NCBI GenBank assembly: GCA_947503885.1
Contig: CANNFD010000001.1
Span: forward strand, 434,001 to 498,000
Direction: 5' to 3'
DNA: 64,000 bases
Origin: an uncultured Olleya sp.
GTDB taxonomy: Bacteria; Bacteroidota; Bacteroidia; Flavobacteriales; Flavobacteriaceae
The translations under genes were made by a program, and so were the position numbers. The notes under the pieces were generated by a model. It saw only the letters and a list, made by a program, of their open reading frames with translations, was not told where the DNA came from and searched no databases. Each line of letters opens with the position of its first letter. Positions within the stretch are counted from its first letter, which is position 1. This document shows positions 8,686-18,862 of the stretch, piece by piece.

Positions 8686-9600
8686 GTGAAAAACCATACT
8701 AAATATTTAATCTCAATTGTCGGACCAACAGCTATTGGTAAGACTGCACTTAGTATTAAGTTGGCAAACTACTTTAAAACCGAAATCATATCTGCAGATT
8801 CTAGGCAGTTTTTTAAAGAAATGAGCATAGGCACTGCTGCACCAACTATTACAGAGTTAGAGGCTGCTAAACACCATTTTATACACAACAAATCTATTAC
8901 AGAAGACTATAATGTAGGTGCTTTTGAAAAAGAAGCCATCAAATGTATAGCAATGCTTCATAAAACTAATGATGTTGTTATAATGGTTGGTGGTTCTGGA
9001 TTATATGTAGATGCTGTTACAAATGGTTTAGATTACTTTCCTGAAGTAGACAAATCTATTAGAGAGCAACTAAACTTAAAATTAGAAACTGATGGTTTAG
9101 AAGCGCTTCAACTTCAACTTAAAACTTTAGACAAAGTTTCTTACAACACTATCGCGATTGACAATCCAAAACGGGTGATTCGTGCTTTAGAGGTTTGTAT
9201 TGGTAGCGGTCAGCCCTATTCTTCGTTTTTAAATAAAGATAAAAACAAAAGACCATTTAATACCATAACAATTGGATTAGAAGCGGACCGTAACATTATC
9301 TACGATAGGATAAACCAACGTGTTGATATAATGGTTAATAATGGTTTAGTTGAAGAAGTTAAAGCATTATTACCTTACCATAACTTAAACAGCTTAAATA
9401 CAGTTGGCTATAAAGAGCTTTTTAATTATTTAAATGAAGAATGGACTTTAGATTTTGCAGTTTCTGAAATTAAGAAAAATTCAAGACGTTTTGCAAAACG
9501 CCAATTAACTTGGTTTAGAAAAAAACCAGACACGTTTTGGTTTGACTATAAAACACCTGTTGAAAAGATAATTTCAAAAATTGAAACTGTAATAGAATGA
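8686..9600 (+). CDS. miaA: tRNA dimethylallyltransferase
   Basis: MiaA adds the isopentenyl group to A37 of tRNAs that read codons starting with U. The P-loop GPTAIGKT is at residues 13-20. The ISADSRQ motif and the VGGSGLY segment follow, and the C-terminal FAKRQLTWFRK closes the family pattern. Length (304) is normal. The start is GTG 8686, because no ATG lies nearby upstream of the P-loop. The stop overlaps the next gene's ATG by 4 bp (ATGA), so the two are translationally coupled. Confidence 0.95.
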   Translation: MKNHTKYLISIVGPTAIGKTALSIKLANYFKTEIISADSRQFFKEMSIGTAAPTITELEAAKHHFIHNKSITEDYNVGAFEKEAIKCIAMLHKTNDVVIMVGGSGLYVDAVTNGLDYFPEVDKSIREQLNLKLETDGLEALQLQLKTLDKVSYNTIAIDNPKRVIRALEVCIGSGQPYSSFLNKDKNKRPFNTITIGLEADRNIIYDRINQRVDIMVNNGLVEEVKALLPYHNLNSLNTVGYKELFNYLNEEWTLDFAVSEIKKNSRRFAKRQLTWFRKKPDTFWFDYKTPVEKIISKIETVIE

Positions 9601-10592
9601 ACTCTTTTTTAAGGAAATTATTGATTTTTTCTATTCCTATTTTGTTGTATATCATTATAGTTTTGTCCTTAGATATTTTTAAAATATTTAAAGATTATGA
9701 TAATTATTATGATCAAGATATCACCACATTAAATAGGTCGTTGGTTTCAACAAAAATCTACTTAAAACATAAAGACAGTATTAAATACAATAGCTTTATT
9801 TTTGGAAGTTCTAGATCTCAAGCTTTTAAAACACCACAATGGACTAAATACTTGCCCGATGATGCTGTACCTTTTCATTATGATGCACATAGCGAAGATT
9901 TATATGGGATATTTAAAAAAATAGAATTTTTAGACAGCATTGGAGCTAATATTGACCACACTTTAATAGTTATAGATAGAGAAACATTAGCGGGTACTAG
10001 CAAAAGATTAGAGCATTTACTAATTAACCCTTTAGAGTTTGGAGATGTAACCAAACTACAGTTTTATGGGAGTTATATAAAGGCTAATCTTAATCCAAGA
10101 TTTATACTAGCTTACACTGATTTTAAGTTTTTTAAAACTTATAGAAGCTACATGAAAAATTATGTGAGGATAGACAAATATCCCGATACATTTACTCCTG
10201 TTTTTAACGACTCTTACTACGGATTAGCAAAAGAAATTAAAGAGGATAGCTTAGGCTATTACAAAAGGTTAAAACAAAAAGGGGTGTTTTATAAAAGACC
10301 TAGACCCTCTATAACAACATTAAAAAAAACAGAAAAAGAAGTAGCGTTGTTGTCCAGTATTAAAGCGATACTAAACAAACATAACACTAACTATAAAATT
10401 GTAATTTCGCCATTATACGATCAAATACCAATGGAAAAAGAACAATTAGCGTTGCTCTACTCTATTTTTGGAAAAGAAAATATCTATAATTTTTCTGGAG
10501 TTAATAGTTTGACGTCCTCAATTAGCAATTACTTTGAGAGTAGTCATTATAAACCTAAAGTTGCAAATACTATTTTAGACTCTATTTACTAA
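9597..10592 (+). CDS. Membrane-anchored SGNH-hydrolase-like protein of unknown function
   Basis: One N-terminal transmembrane segment (about residues 8-27) precedes a soluble domain of about 300 residues. FGSSRSQAF near residue 77 resembles the serine block of SGNH/AlgJ-like esterases. ESSHYKPKVAN near the end could supply the histidine, though the usual Asp three residues before it is not obvious. Such proteins often add or remove acyl groups on surface sugars. It overlaps miaA by 4 bp and is followed by a strong terminator. The family assignment is tentative. Confidence 0.5.
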   Translation: MNSFLRKLLIFSIPILLYIIIVLSLDIFKIFKDYDNYYDQDITTLNRSLVSTKIYLKHKDSIKYNSFIFGSSRSQAFKTPQWTKYLPDDAVPFHYDAHSEDLYGIFKKIEFLDSIGANIDHTLIVIDRETLAGTSKRLEHLLINPLEFGDVTKLQFYGSYIKANLNPRFILAYTDFKFFKTYRSYMKNYVRIDKYPDTFTPVFNDSYYGLAKEIKEDSLGYYKRLKQKGVFYKRPRPSITTLKKTEKEVALLSSIKAILNKHNTNYKIVISPLYDQIPMEKEQLALLYSIFGKENIYNFSGVNSLTSSISNYFESSHYKPKVANTILDSIY

Positions 10593-10604
10593 AACAAAAA
10601 AAAA

Positions 10605-10630
10605 GCCAGCAATAACTGCTGGCTTTTTTT
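10605..10630. terminator. Bidirectional rho-independent terminator
   Basis: GCCAGCA (10605-10611) and TGCTGGC (10617-10623) form a perfect 7-bp stem with a 5-base loop. A runs precede it and T runs follow it, so it serves the SGNH-like gene and the convergent response-regulator gene. Confidence 0.9.
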
Positions 10631-10647
10631 AAAGTATTTGTTTTTAA

Positions 10648-11358
10648 TTAATCTTTTTGATTAACTACTAATCTAAATCCTTCTCCATGAATATTTAAAA
10701 TTTCGACATTTGGGTCTAATTTTAAATACTTTCTAAGTTTTGCAATGTAAACATCCATACTTCTTGAGGTGAAATAATTATCATCTCTCCATATTTTAGT
10801 TAATGCTAACTCACGTGGCATTAAATCGTTTTCATGTAAAGCCAACATACGAAGCAATTCGTTTTCTTTTGGAGACAATTTAACTTGTTCTCCTCCATTA
10901 TATGTTAAAAATCTAAGTTTTGAGTTTAAATCAAAACCACCAATTTTAAATTCAAATTGTTTGCTATCTGCAACAGTATCGTTTGCTTTACGTTGCATGA
11001 TTGCTTTAATCTTCATTAACAATACCTCACTATCAAAAGGCTTGTTTAAATAATCATCTGCACCAACTTTATAACCTTTTAGCACATCTTCTTTCATTGC
11101 TTTAGCGGTTAAAAATACGATAGGCACCTCTGCATTTTTTTCTCTAATTTCTTTTGCTAAGGTAAATCCGTCTTTATATGGCATCATGACATCTAAAATA
11201 CATAGATCAAAGTCACCACGTTTAAATTTTTCAAAGCCTTCCATACCATTTTTTGCATGGGTAACTTCGTAATCATTCATTGTTAAATAGTCCTTCAAGA
11301 CTGTTCCAAAATTTGGATCATCTTCTACTAATAATATTCTTTTTAATTGTTCATCCAT
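10648..11358 (-). CDS. OmpR/PhoB-family response regulator (RprY-like)
   Basis: The receiver domain has the acidic pair VEDD and the phosphoacceptor Asp at D56 (CILDVMMPYKDG), with K in LNKPF. A winged-helix DNA-binding domain fills residues 130-232. Length (236) is usual. It lies 4 bp downstream of its histidine kinase on the same strand. It resembles RprY of Bacteroides, but the symbol is withheld because the match is from memory. The regulated genes cannot be seen. Confidence 0.9.
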   Translation of the reverse strand: MDEQLKRILLVEDDPNFGTVLKDYLTMNDYEVTHAKNGMEGFEKFKRGDFDLCILDVMMPYKDGFTLAKEIREKNAEVPIVFLTAKAMKEDVLKGYKVGADDYLNKPFDSEVLLMKIKAIMQRKANDTVADSKQFEFKIGGFDLNSKLRFLTYNGGEQVKLSPKENELLRMLALHENDLMPRELALTKIWRDDNYFTSRSMDVYIAKLRKYLKLDPNVEILNIHGEGFRLVVNQKD

Positions 11359-11362
11359 AATA

Positions 11363-12934
11363 CTACGAGATTAATGGAAGCTTTATTGTAAAAGTACTTC
11401 CTTTTTCTTTTTCACTTTCTACTGATATATGACCTTGATGGTCTTCTACTATTCTTTTTACATAAGCTAAGCCCAATCCATGACCTTTTACATTATGTAT
11501 GTTTCCTGTGTGTTCTCTATAAAATTTTTCGAAAACACGTTTTTGAGCTATTTTGCTCATCCCACTTCCATGGTCTCTTATATGCACTAAAATATTATTA
11601 CCAGCTAACTCTGTGGTTACAATTATTTTTGGTGCTTCTGGAGAATACTTTATAGCATTATCCAATACGTTTACTAAAACATTGGTAAAGTGCGTCTCAT
11701 TAGCTAACACGGAAGACCTTTCTGCATTTAGATGGGTTTCTATATGTCCACCTCTATCTTCTACAATAAGCTCCACGTGCGATATAGCGTCTTCTACTAA
11801 GTCGTTTAACTCTAGTGGCTCCTTACTAATATTTAGTTCGTTTTTTTCAAGTTTAGATATTCTAAGCACATTTTCTACTTGTGCATGCATCCGTTTATTT
11901 TCTTCTTTTATCATTCCTAAATAACGTAAGACTTTTTCTTTGTCATCAATTATTTTAGGGTTTCTAATTGAGTCTAATGCCAAATTAATTGTTGCTATTG
12001 GCGTTTTAAACTCATGGGTCATATTATTAATAAAATCTGTTTTTATCTCTGATATTTGACGTTGTCTTATTAATTGGTATAATGCACTTGAGTAAGCTAT
12101 TACAATAATTAATGTAAATACTATTGACAAGATTAACATTGTTAAAATAGAGGATAAAATAAACTTTTTACGCTCCGGAAAATTAACTAGCAATTGGTAG
12201 TTACTTTTATCGTTTTCATTATAAAAAAACGGAACACTAAAAGTTGACGCTTTATTAAGCTTAAAATCTTCAGTTTTAATTTTTGTTGCTAAATCGTTAC
12301 TATATATAGCAAACTCGTACCCAATATCAATATCATTTTCTATTAGTTTTAAAGCTAATAATCGATTTATTTTATCAATATCCACACGTTTGTGTATCGG
12401 CTTTAAATACGCTTTATCTTTATAAACTGTTTCAAGCGCAATGCGTGTACTTTCGTTTAACTTACTTAATCTAGATAACATAGAGGATAAGTTTTTATTA
12501 CCATCTATTGTATTGTTTTCTATAATTTCGGTTTCTCTTTTTTGTAAAATTCGTTTTACGTTTAAACTATCTAAACCTATGTCAAAGAGCGCTGAAGAGA
12601 CTTTATAATTTTCTTCTAAAATACCGTTACGGTATATTATAGTTTCATTAGTGTCTGGATTATCTTCTTTTATATAAATGTTTATTATAGCAGTAGTATC
12701 GTTTACATTTATCGATCCTTTACTTAATAAGTCATTAAATTTTCTTAAATAATCTTCTTTCTCTTCGTTTTCTACAATGTTAGACACATAACTTAATGCT
12801 TTTCTAACATTAAAATTAAATTGCTTTTCAGTGTTTTGAAGCGAATTGTTGATATAATAAGCCTGAACTAAAATAATACCTATTAAAGAGCAGCTCATTA
12901 AAACGACTAATACAAGAAAAATCCTTCTATTCAT
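11363..12934 (-). CDS. Sensor histidine kinase, partner of the adjacent response regulator
   Basis: Two membrane segments (about residues 5-26 and 258-282) flank a periplasmic sensor region of about 230 residues without a recognised domain. The dimerisation/phosphoacceptor helix has H307 in NNMTHEFKTPIA. The ATP-binding part shows the N box (NVLDNAIKYS), the GSGM motif and the KGHGLGLAYVK lid. The gene is followed within 4 bp by the response-regulator gene, so both are made from one message. The signal sensed is unknown. Confidence 0.92.
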   Translation of the reverse strand: MNRRIFLVLVVLMSCSLIGIILVQAYYINNSLQNTEKQFNFNVRKALSYVSNIVENEEKEDYLRKFNDLLSKGSINVNDTTAIINIYIKEDNPDTNETIIYRNGILEENYKVSSALFDIGLDSLNVKRILQKRETEIIENNTIDGNKNLSSMLSRLSKLNESTRIALETVYKDKAYLKPIHKRVDIDKINRLLALKLIENDIDIGYEFAIYSNDLATKIKTEDFKLNKASTFSVPFFYNENDKSNYQLLVNFPERKKFILSSILTMLILSIVFTLIIVIAYSSALYQLIRQRQISEIKTDFINNMTHEFKTPIATINLALDSIRNPKIIDDKEKVLRYLGMIKEENKRMHAQVENVLRISKLEKNELNISKEPLELNDLVEDAISHVELIVEDRGGHIETHLNAERSSVLANETHFTNVLVNVLDNAIKYSPEAPKIIVTTELAGNNILVHIRDHGSGMSKIAQKRVFEKFYREHTGNIHNVKGHGLGLAYVKRIVEDHQGHISVESEKEKGSTFTIKLPLIS

Positions 12935-13004
12935 TACCCAAAATTAAGATTTTAACATTTACCAATCTTACCATTTAACCTTACATTAACAAAAATGTTA
13001 AAAT

Positions 13005-13604
13005 TTAAAGTTTTGTAAGGGTTTGCAATAGTTTATTATGAATTTGATTAACCTGAAGTTTAGTAGCATTTAAGTCTTCATTATTAATAACAAAATTGGA
13101 GCCTTCTATTTTTTGTTGATCACTCCATTGATTATTCATAATAGCTTTTACCTTATCCTTAGACGAGTTATCACGTTTTATAACGCGTTGTAATCTTGTC
13201 TGTACTGGCGCAACTACTGTAATTATAAAATCGTATCTATGTTGACTATTGTTTTCAAAAATAATAGCGACTTCGCTAATTACATAAATGGCTTTTTGTT
13301 TTTTAACCCAGTTAGAAAAATGCTTTGCCACTTTTGGATGTACAATAGCATTCATTTTTTTTAATAACTCTTGATTGTTAAAAATCTGACTAGCAATGTA
13401 AGGTTTGTTAAGTGCATTGTCTAAATAGGCCTTGTCACCAAAAAGTGCGATTAACTTACGCTTTATAACTTTGGAGCGATTCATTAACGCTTTAGCTTCT
13501 GTATCTGCGGTATAAACAGGCACTTCTAAATCTTTAAAAAAGTTAGCTACTGTAGTTTTACCACTACCAATACCTCCTGTTAATCCTACAATTTTTGGTG
13601 TCAT
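13005..13604 (-). CDS. coaE: Dephospho-CoA kinase
   Basis: CoaE carries out the last step of coenzyme A synthesis, phosphorylating the 3'-hydroxyl of dephospho-CoA. The P-loop GLTGGIGSGKTT is at residues 7-18. DTEAKALM and the central VHPKV segment fit the family, as does the length (199). The start overlaps the end of the ybbR-like gene by 4 bp, which couples their translation. coaBC lies elsewhere in the same window (near 23 kb). Confidence 0.93.
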   Translation of the reverse strand: MTPKIVGLTGGIGSGKTTVANFFKDLEVPVYTADTEAKALMNRSKVIKRKLIALFGDKAYLDNALNKPYIASQIFNNQELLKKMNAIVHPKVAKHFSNWVKKQKAIYVISEVAIIFENNSQHRYDFIITVVAPVQTRLQRVIKRDNSSKDKVKAIMNNQWSDQQKIEGSNFVINNEDLNATKLQVNQIHNKLLQTLTKL

Positions 13605-14560
13605 TCTGTTATAATATATTCTATTTTTTGCTGAAGTAACCTTACATTTTTAACGTTATTAGGTTGCTTTACTAATTTAGGTTTTAATGTAGAGTTTCCT
13701 AAGGCTTCATTATAATCGCAAATAATTTTAAAGTCTTCACCTTTAATAGTATTAAAATTTTCTAGACTAGTAGTATAGCTTAAAGCGACTTGTTTTGGAA
13801 AGTAATTGACCTTTAAGCCTTCCGGAATATTAATAATCTGAATTGGTAAATCCAAAACACCTTCAGAAAATTTTGAAACTTTTACAGATAAATTGACTTG
13901 TTTTAAATTAGTTGAAACCTCTTTATTTAAACTATCTAGTTTTAAAGTTACGCTTTTATTTATATCTGACTTTACATCAGCTAATTCTATTTTATGAGAT
14001 TTAATGTTTTTTATTGATTTTAATAAGCTACTTGGTCCAATTAATTTAATACTATCTGGTTTAGATCTAATAGAATCTAAAGTATTGTACCCTTTAGCAT
14101 ACTGGATTTTTGTACTTAAAATAATTGGTACATACTTAATAGCGTTAACATCAAACCTGAATAATAATGTATCAGGGTTTATACTAATTATTGTTTCGTC
14201 TTTACCAAATTGTTTATTGATGTTTGAATACCCTTTTGAAACACTCCAAATAAAAGTCGAGTCTTTTTTTGAAACATCAGTTTTAAAGTTAATATCTAAC
14301 CTTGGGGCTTTTAAAGCATATTTTAACCAATTAAAGCCCGTTGTTTGGATGGTGATATCAAGTTTTGACTGGTTGGTATTAACAATTACATGTGTATCAC
14401 TAATATTTTGTGGTTTTACATTAAATGCTAAGGTAGCAGTGTAAACTTTTGATAATTTAGTTAAAACTAAAATTGAAAACGCTAATACAAAAAACAGTAA
14501 AAAGATATTAATCTTCTTACTTTTAAATAAACCTAATACTTTAGTTTTAAAATTTTGCAT
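13601..14560 (-). CDS. YbbR/CdaR-like membrane-anchored protein
   Basis: A single membrane segment (about residues 18-36) is followed by an extracytoplasmic region with two or more YbbR-like beta repeats. YbbR (CdaR) proteins regulate diadenylate cyclase in Firmicutes; that role is not shown for Bacteroidetes. The gene is joined to coaE by a 4-bp overlap and touches the glycosyltransferase gene upstream by one base. Domain assignment is from pattern and context, since the repeats are weakly conserved. Confidence 0.7.
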   Translation of the reverse strand: MQNFKTKVLGLFKSKKINIFLLFFVLAFSILVLTKLSKVYTATLAFNVKPQNISDTHVIVNTNQSKLDITIQTTGFNWLKYALKAPRLDINFKTDVSKKDSTFIWSVSKGYSNINKQFGKDETIISINPDTLLFRFDVNAIKYVPIILSTKIQYAKGYNTLDSIRSKPDSIKLIGPSSLLKSIKNIKSHKIELADVKSDINKSVTLKLDSLNKEVSTNLKQVNLSVKVSKFSEGVLDLPIQIINIPEGLKVNYFPKQVALSYTTSLENFNTIKGEDFKIICDYNEALGNSTLKPKLVKQPNNVKNVRLLQQKIEYIITE

Positions 14561-15567
14561 TATTTAGTTTTAAAAAATAAATGTGGAAATATTATTTCTG
14601 GTGTTTCATTTTTAAACATTAACAATAGTGTAGACCTTAAAAAACCATAACCATAGCCAAAAAACTGTATTGTAACTGCTAATAATGCTTGAAAAGCTAT
14701 CACTAAGTTTTGAGTTTTAATAAGGGCTGTAACAAATATCAAGCTATAATATAATAGTATTAAATATAAGGGTAAATATATTTTTAAACAAGCCATTACA
14801 AGCCCGATTATAATACTAAAACTAAACAAAGTTGGAAACCAATACGTCACCTTTTTTGTTTGTGGATGCCATTTATTTAAAATTGGTCTAACTGCACCAA
14901 ATTTATTGACTTGTTTGTAAAATTTAGACCAAGAAATGCGCCTTTTATGATAGACGTATGCTTCCGGAATCAAGGTGGTTTTATAACCTAAATTCCATAA
15001 ACGAATTGATAAATCAGGATCTTCACCAGGGTGAATATTACCAAATCCATTTGTGGCTTCAAAAGCTTTTTTTGATAATCCCATATTAAAACTTCTAGGC
15101 TGAAACTTGTCTAAACTAGCTTTATTACCTCTAATCCCACCTGTTGTAATTACAGATGTCATGCTAAAATCAATTGCTTTTTGCAGGTTTGAAAAGGATG
15201 TATGTGCTTTATCTGGACCACCAAAACAATCAACATAGTTATGGTTTAAACTAGAAACCACTTCGTTTAAATAATTACTTGGTAGTAAGCAATCACTATC
15301 CAAAATTATAAAGTAATTTCCTTTTGCTTGTCTCATTCCAAAATTTCTAGAATCGCCTGGACCAGAATTTGGTTTAAAATAATAAGATATATTTAATTGA
15401 TTTTTAAAGTTGTTTACTACAGCTTCGGCTGTTACAGTTGACCCATCTTCAACGATAACAATTTCATAAACAAAGTCCCCATTTAATTTGACAAAGCTTT
15501 CTAAAAGCTCCTCAATTTCTATTGGGCGATTATATACAGGTACAATAAAAGAAAAACTTAATTTCAT
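14560..15567 (-). CDS. Family 2 glycosyltransferase, membrane bound
   Basis: The GT-A catalytic domain begins with SFIVPVYNRPIEIEELL and has the metal-site motif ILDSDCLLP near residue 95. GEDPDLSIRLWNLG marks the acceptor side, and three hydrophobic segments follow after about residue 235. It probably adds sugars to a lipid-linked surface glycan, substrate unknown. I start it at ATG 15567 (335 residues). An ATG 36 bases further upstream adds a head not typical of the family. Confidence 0.85.
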   Translation of the reverse strand: MKLSFSFIVPVYNRPIEIEELLESFVKLNGDFVYEIVIVEDGSTVTAEAVVNNFKNQLNISYYFKPNSGPGDSRNFGMRQAKGNYFIILDSDCLLPSNYLNEVVSSLNHNYVDCFGGPDKAHTSFSNLQKAIDFSMTSVITTGGIRGNKASLDKFQPRSFNMGLSKKAFEATNGFGNIHPGEDPDLSIRLWNLGYKTTLIPEAYVYHKRRISWSKFYKQVNKFGAVRPILNKWHPQTKKVTYWFPTLFSFSIIIGLVMACLKIYLPLYLILLYYSLIFVTALIKTQNLVIAFQALLAVTIQFFGYGYGFLRSTLLLMFKNETPEIIFPHLFFKTK

Positions 15568-15591
15568 ACAACAAATGTAAGTTAATCGTAT

Positions 15592-15620
15592 AAAAAAAGC
15601 CACCTAAAAAGGTGGCTTTT
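15592..15620 (-). terminator. Rho-independent terminator for the T9SS cargo gene
   Basis: GCCACC (15599-15604) and GGTGGC (15611-15616) form a stem extended by A/T pairs. Read on the minus strand it ends in a T run (15592-15598). It sits between the T9SS cargo gene and the glycosyltransferase start. Confidence 0.85.
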
Positions 15621-15640
15621 AATTGTATTAAAGTTTAAGA

Positions 15641-18600
15641 TTAGTTCTTAATTACTTTTATTGTTTCTGTTACATTATCAACAGTTACTTTAACAAAGTA
15701 AGCTCCTGATTGTAAGTTAGACATGTCTACACTATTATTAACACTGTTAGGTGCATTTCTGTACACTTCTTGTCCAATCATGTTATAAACAGACACATTA
15801 GAAATCTCTTTTTGAGCATTTAATGTTAAGTTATCATTAACTGGGTTTGGATAGTAAGAGAATAATGATTCTTTTTGGAATTCATCAACACTTAAACCTG
15901 TACCTAAAGTAGCAGTATCTGTAGTCGTTAGATTAATTGTGAATGGTCCTTCAGGATTATCTGTTGATCCACTCCAATAACCTATGTTAACCCAATATTG
16001 TGTATTTGCTGTTGCAGTAAATGAAGCTGTTTCAGCACCTCCAGTTCCTGCACTATCAGCATTTGTAACACATGTAAATGCATCACAACCACCTGCTAAA
16101 ACAGTGATTTCTGGATCCCATCCTACTACGTCAGTAATAGCAACAGTAATATTTCCAGCATCGACAACTTCAAAAGTATACCAAACACCATCATTTGCAG
16201 ATCCACAACCTGTTACAGCAATAAAACCATCGTTATTTGTTGCTCCAGAAGCGTCTTGCATATCTCCATTACTAAAATCTGATATTACAGCTGCACCCGC
16301 ACAAGCATCATTAGCTGGTGGGCAAGCTGCTTGAGTTAAATTAGCAAAAGTCTCTGTACAATTATTATCTTGATCATTAACAGTTGTTATACTAACATCT
16401 GTTGCATTAACATAAGGTCCAAAAGTAAACGTACCTACATTATTAGCTGTTTGAGAAACACTACCTTGATCATCAGAAATTGTTAATGAAGTTGCAGAAC
16501 CTAAATCTGTAACTTCTACAACTATATTAAATCCACCTGACACATCACAGTCTTCTACTACTGTAGCAGTAGCCACAGAAGGCGTACAAGCTACAACAGA
16601 CCATTCTAAAGTGAATGTTCCTGACCCAGTAGAAAAAGCAGATTGAATCCAATATACTGTTTGATCTGAACCTGTTGTATTAACCCACTCTATATTACCT
16701 ATATCTGGATCGTCAACACAATCAATTAACACATCTCCAGGACATGTTGCTCCATAAGCTAATCTATGCTTAGAGTCGTATCCATTTTCTGTTTGTCCAA
16801 TATTTAAAGTACTTCCATCTGGTACAAGTATTGAATAAATAATATCAGGAGCAGATGCGTTAGTTAAACAATCTACATTAAAGTTATTTGTTGCGTCAGT
16901 CGTTGTTGACATTAAAGGACTTGTTAAAGTACCTAAATCAATGACACCCGCACAATCATCATTTGCTGGCGGTGTTGCAATAGTTGAATACGTCACTTTA
17001 ACCCAGTCACTATATGTACCACCTCCACAATCTGATCTTACGTAAAAGTCGTAAGCAGTAGAAGGAGTTAAAGAAGAAAAAGTTGCTGTCATAGCTGTTG
17101 TTGACGTACCTGACGCTGGCTCTGTTGAAGGAGATGGTAAATTTTCATATTCCCAAGTCGTTTCAGAACCACCTACAGCCCATGTAAAAGTAGATGAAAC
17201 ATCACTTAAAGCAGTATTTGTAACTGATGACGGAGTAAAACAAGATGGTGCTTCTGCAAAAGACACATTGTCAATTGCCATATCACCTTCCCAAGTACCT
17301 CCACTAGTAGCTCTAAAAACAACTTGAACTGTTTGACCTGCATATGCAGATAAATCTACAAACGCTGTTACAAAAGGATCAGTTTCTGCTGTTTGTTGTT
17401 GTCCTGCAAGAGTAAACTCTACAGTACCATTTACTAATACGTCTAAATTACCCATAACTGCACCATACATATGATAAGAAAAAGATAAGGCAGGAGTAGT
17501 AAGTGGTGTTAAATCTACTAAAGGTGCATTTATTTCTGCAACATCTCCAGTTCCCCCTGCAGAAGCTTCAGTAAATAGATAGTTACCAGTAGTAACTGAA
17601 GGCGCAGGACCTGTATCTCCTGAACTAGTATCTGTACCAGCTGCTAGTTCCCAAAAATAAGCTCCTCCAGTACCTGACCAGCAATTTTCTGAAGCGAAAG
17701 CTGTAGTAGCTACTGTAAAAGTTTCAAAATCTTCTGTATAAGGCGCAACAATAGCATCACAAGCTGTAGTAAATGATACTGGACCTTGTACTGCTGTTAC
17801 AGTAGCTCCACATTGTCCTGACACATACACATCATATGGTGTATTGCTTAATAAACCAGAAGCTGTATCCATACCTCCTGTTGCTGTTGCATTAGAGTAC
17901 ACTGCTGCGTTAGCTCCTGCTGCACTTTCTCCTGCATTATAAACTTCTACAAGTGCAGAGTCATTACCTGTACCTAAAGTCCATGATATATCTAAACCAT
18001 TAGCTGTAATGTTAGCAACAGCTATATTTGATACTTCCGAACAAGATGCTGTCGTTGTAAAAGTTACAGGACCAACTAAGTTACTATTTGCTGTTGTACC
18101 ACTACAAGCTGCAGTGATATAAACATCATAAGTAACAGATTCTGCTAAACCTGTAGCAGTTATCATTGTAGCTGCAACGTTAGCATTTGCAAATACTGGT
18201 GCATTTCCTCCAGCAGCGCTTTCTCCTGTTAGGTATACTTCAACATTATAATCAACTTCAGAAACACCTCCTGCAGACCAAGAAATATCAGCACTTACGT
18301 CAGTTAAATTTGCAGCTGTAAGACCTATAGGGTCTACACAAGAGTTTGCAGCAACTGTTAAGTTTTGTACTGTTGTTGTATGACATGTAGAATCCGTAGT
18401 ACATGCTGCGTCTACAGTAACATGAAGTCTAACAGTATCAGCAGTAATAGCTGTAACTGTTAATGGTGACATACCATGTGCAATAACTGTGTCTGTTGCA
18501 TCTGTAATAGTTACATAGTTATCAACCCCTCCTTCTGTATTAGTAAAAGTATAATCATCGCCAATAATGACATTGCTTATTGTATTGTATTCTCCCGCAT

Positions 18601-18736
18601 AAGTACAAGTACTAATACCTGTAACTGTACCGTCATTTGGGGTGGTTTCTGAACCAAAGGAAGTCCCAACAATACATTGAGACCAAGATATGGCTGACAC
18701 CATGGTAGCCAAAAATAATAAAGTAATTTTTTTCAT
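15641..18736 (-). CDS. Large secreted multidomain protein with T9SS type A sorting domain
   Basis: A signal peptide of about 19 residues ends at SWSQ. Fibronectin type III domains lie at about residues 133-228 and 230-325, a MAM-like/jelly-roll domain at about 330-498, and another FN3 at about 499-590. Two NDDC/NDAC-type carbohydrate- or peptide-binding-like domains lie at about 595-720 and 810-940. The C-terminus (about 955-1031) is a T9SS sorting domain (YYPNPVNDNL ... LQSGAYFVKV ... TIKVIKN). The two first FN3 domains share an unusual GESAAG-NA-V insertion, a sign of domain duplication. Likely a surface adhesin. No catalytic domain is seen. Confidence 0.88.
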   Translation of the reverse strand: MKKITLLFLATMVSAISWSQCIVGTSFGSETTPNDGTVTGISTCTYAGEYNTISNVIIGDDYTFTNTEGGVDNYVTITDATDTVIAHGMSPLTVTAITADTVRLHVTVDAACTTDSTCHTTTVQNLTVAANSCVDPIGLTAANLTDVSADISWSAGGVSEVDYNVEVYLTGESAAGGNAPVFANANVAATMITATGLAESVTYDVYITAACSGTTANSNLVGPVTFTTTASCSEVSNIAVANITANGLDISWTLGTGNDSALVEVYNAGESAAGANAAVYSNATATGGMDTASGLLSNTPYDVYVSGQCGATVTAVQGPVSFTTACDAIVAPYTEDFETFTVATTAFASENCWSGTGGAYFWELAAGTDTSSGDTGPAPSVTTGNYLFTEASAGGTGDVAEINAPLVDLTPLTTPALSFSYHMYGAVMGNLDVLVNGTVEFTLAGQQQTAETDPFVTAFVDLSAYAGQTVQVVFRATSGGTWEGDMAIDNVSFAEAPSCFTPSSVTNTALSDVSSTFTWAVGGSETTWEYENLPSPSTEPASGTSTTAMTATFSSLTPSTAYDFYVRSDCGGGTYSDWVKVTYSTIATPPANDDCAGVIDLGTLTSPLMSTTTDATNNFNVDCLTNASAPDIIYSILVPDGSTLNIGQTENGYDSKHRLAYGATCPGDVLIDCVDDPDIGNIEWVNTTGSDQTVYWIQSAFSTGSGTFTLEWSVVACTPSVATATVVEDCDVSGGFNIVVEVTDLGSATSLTISDDQGSVSQTANNVGTFTFGPYVNATDVSITTVNDQDNNCTETFANLTQAACPPANDACAGAAVISDFSNGDMQDASGATNNDGFIAVTGCGSANDGVWYTFEVVDAGNITVAITDVVGWDPEITVLAGGCDAFTCVTNADSAGTGGAETASFTATANTQYWVNIGYWSGSTDNPEGPFTINLTTTDTATLGTGLSVDEFQKESLFSYYPNPVNDNLTLNAQKEISNVSVYNMIGQEVYRNAPNSVNNSVDMSNLQSGAYFVKVTVDNVTETIKVIKN

Positions 18737-18862
18737 ATTTAACTTAGTATTAATTAGTATTTAGTATCTAATCCTTAAAAATATTGATTAATTCCTAACC
18801 AATGTACTAAACGAGCGTGAAATCGATAAAAAGCTTATTTCGTAGTTAAAATGTAAATGCAT

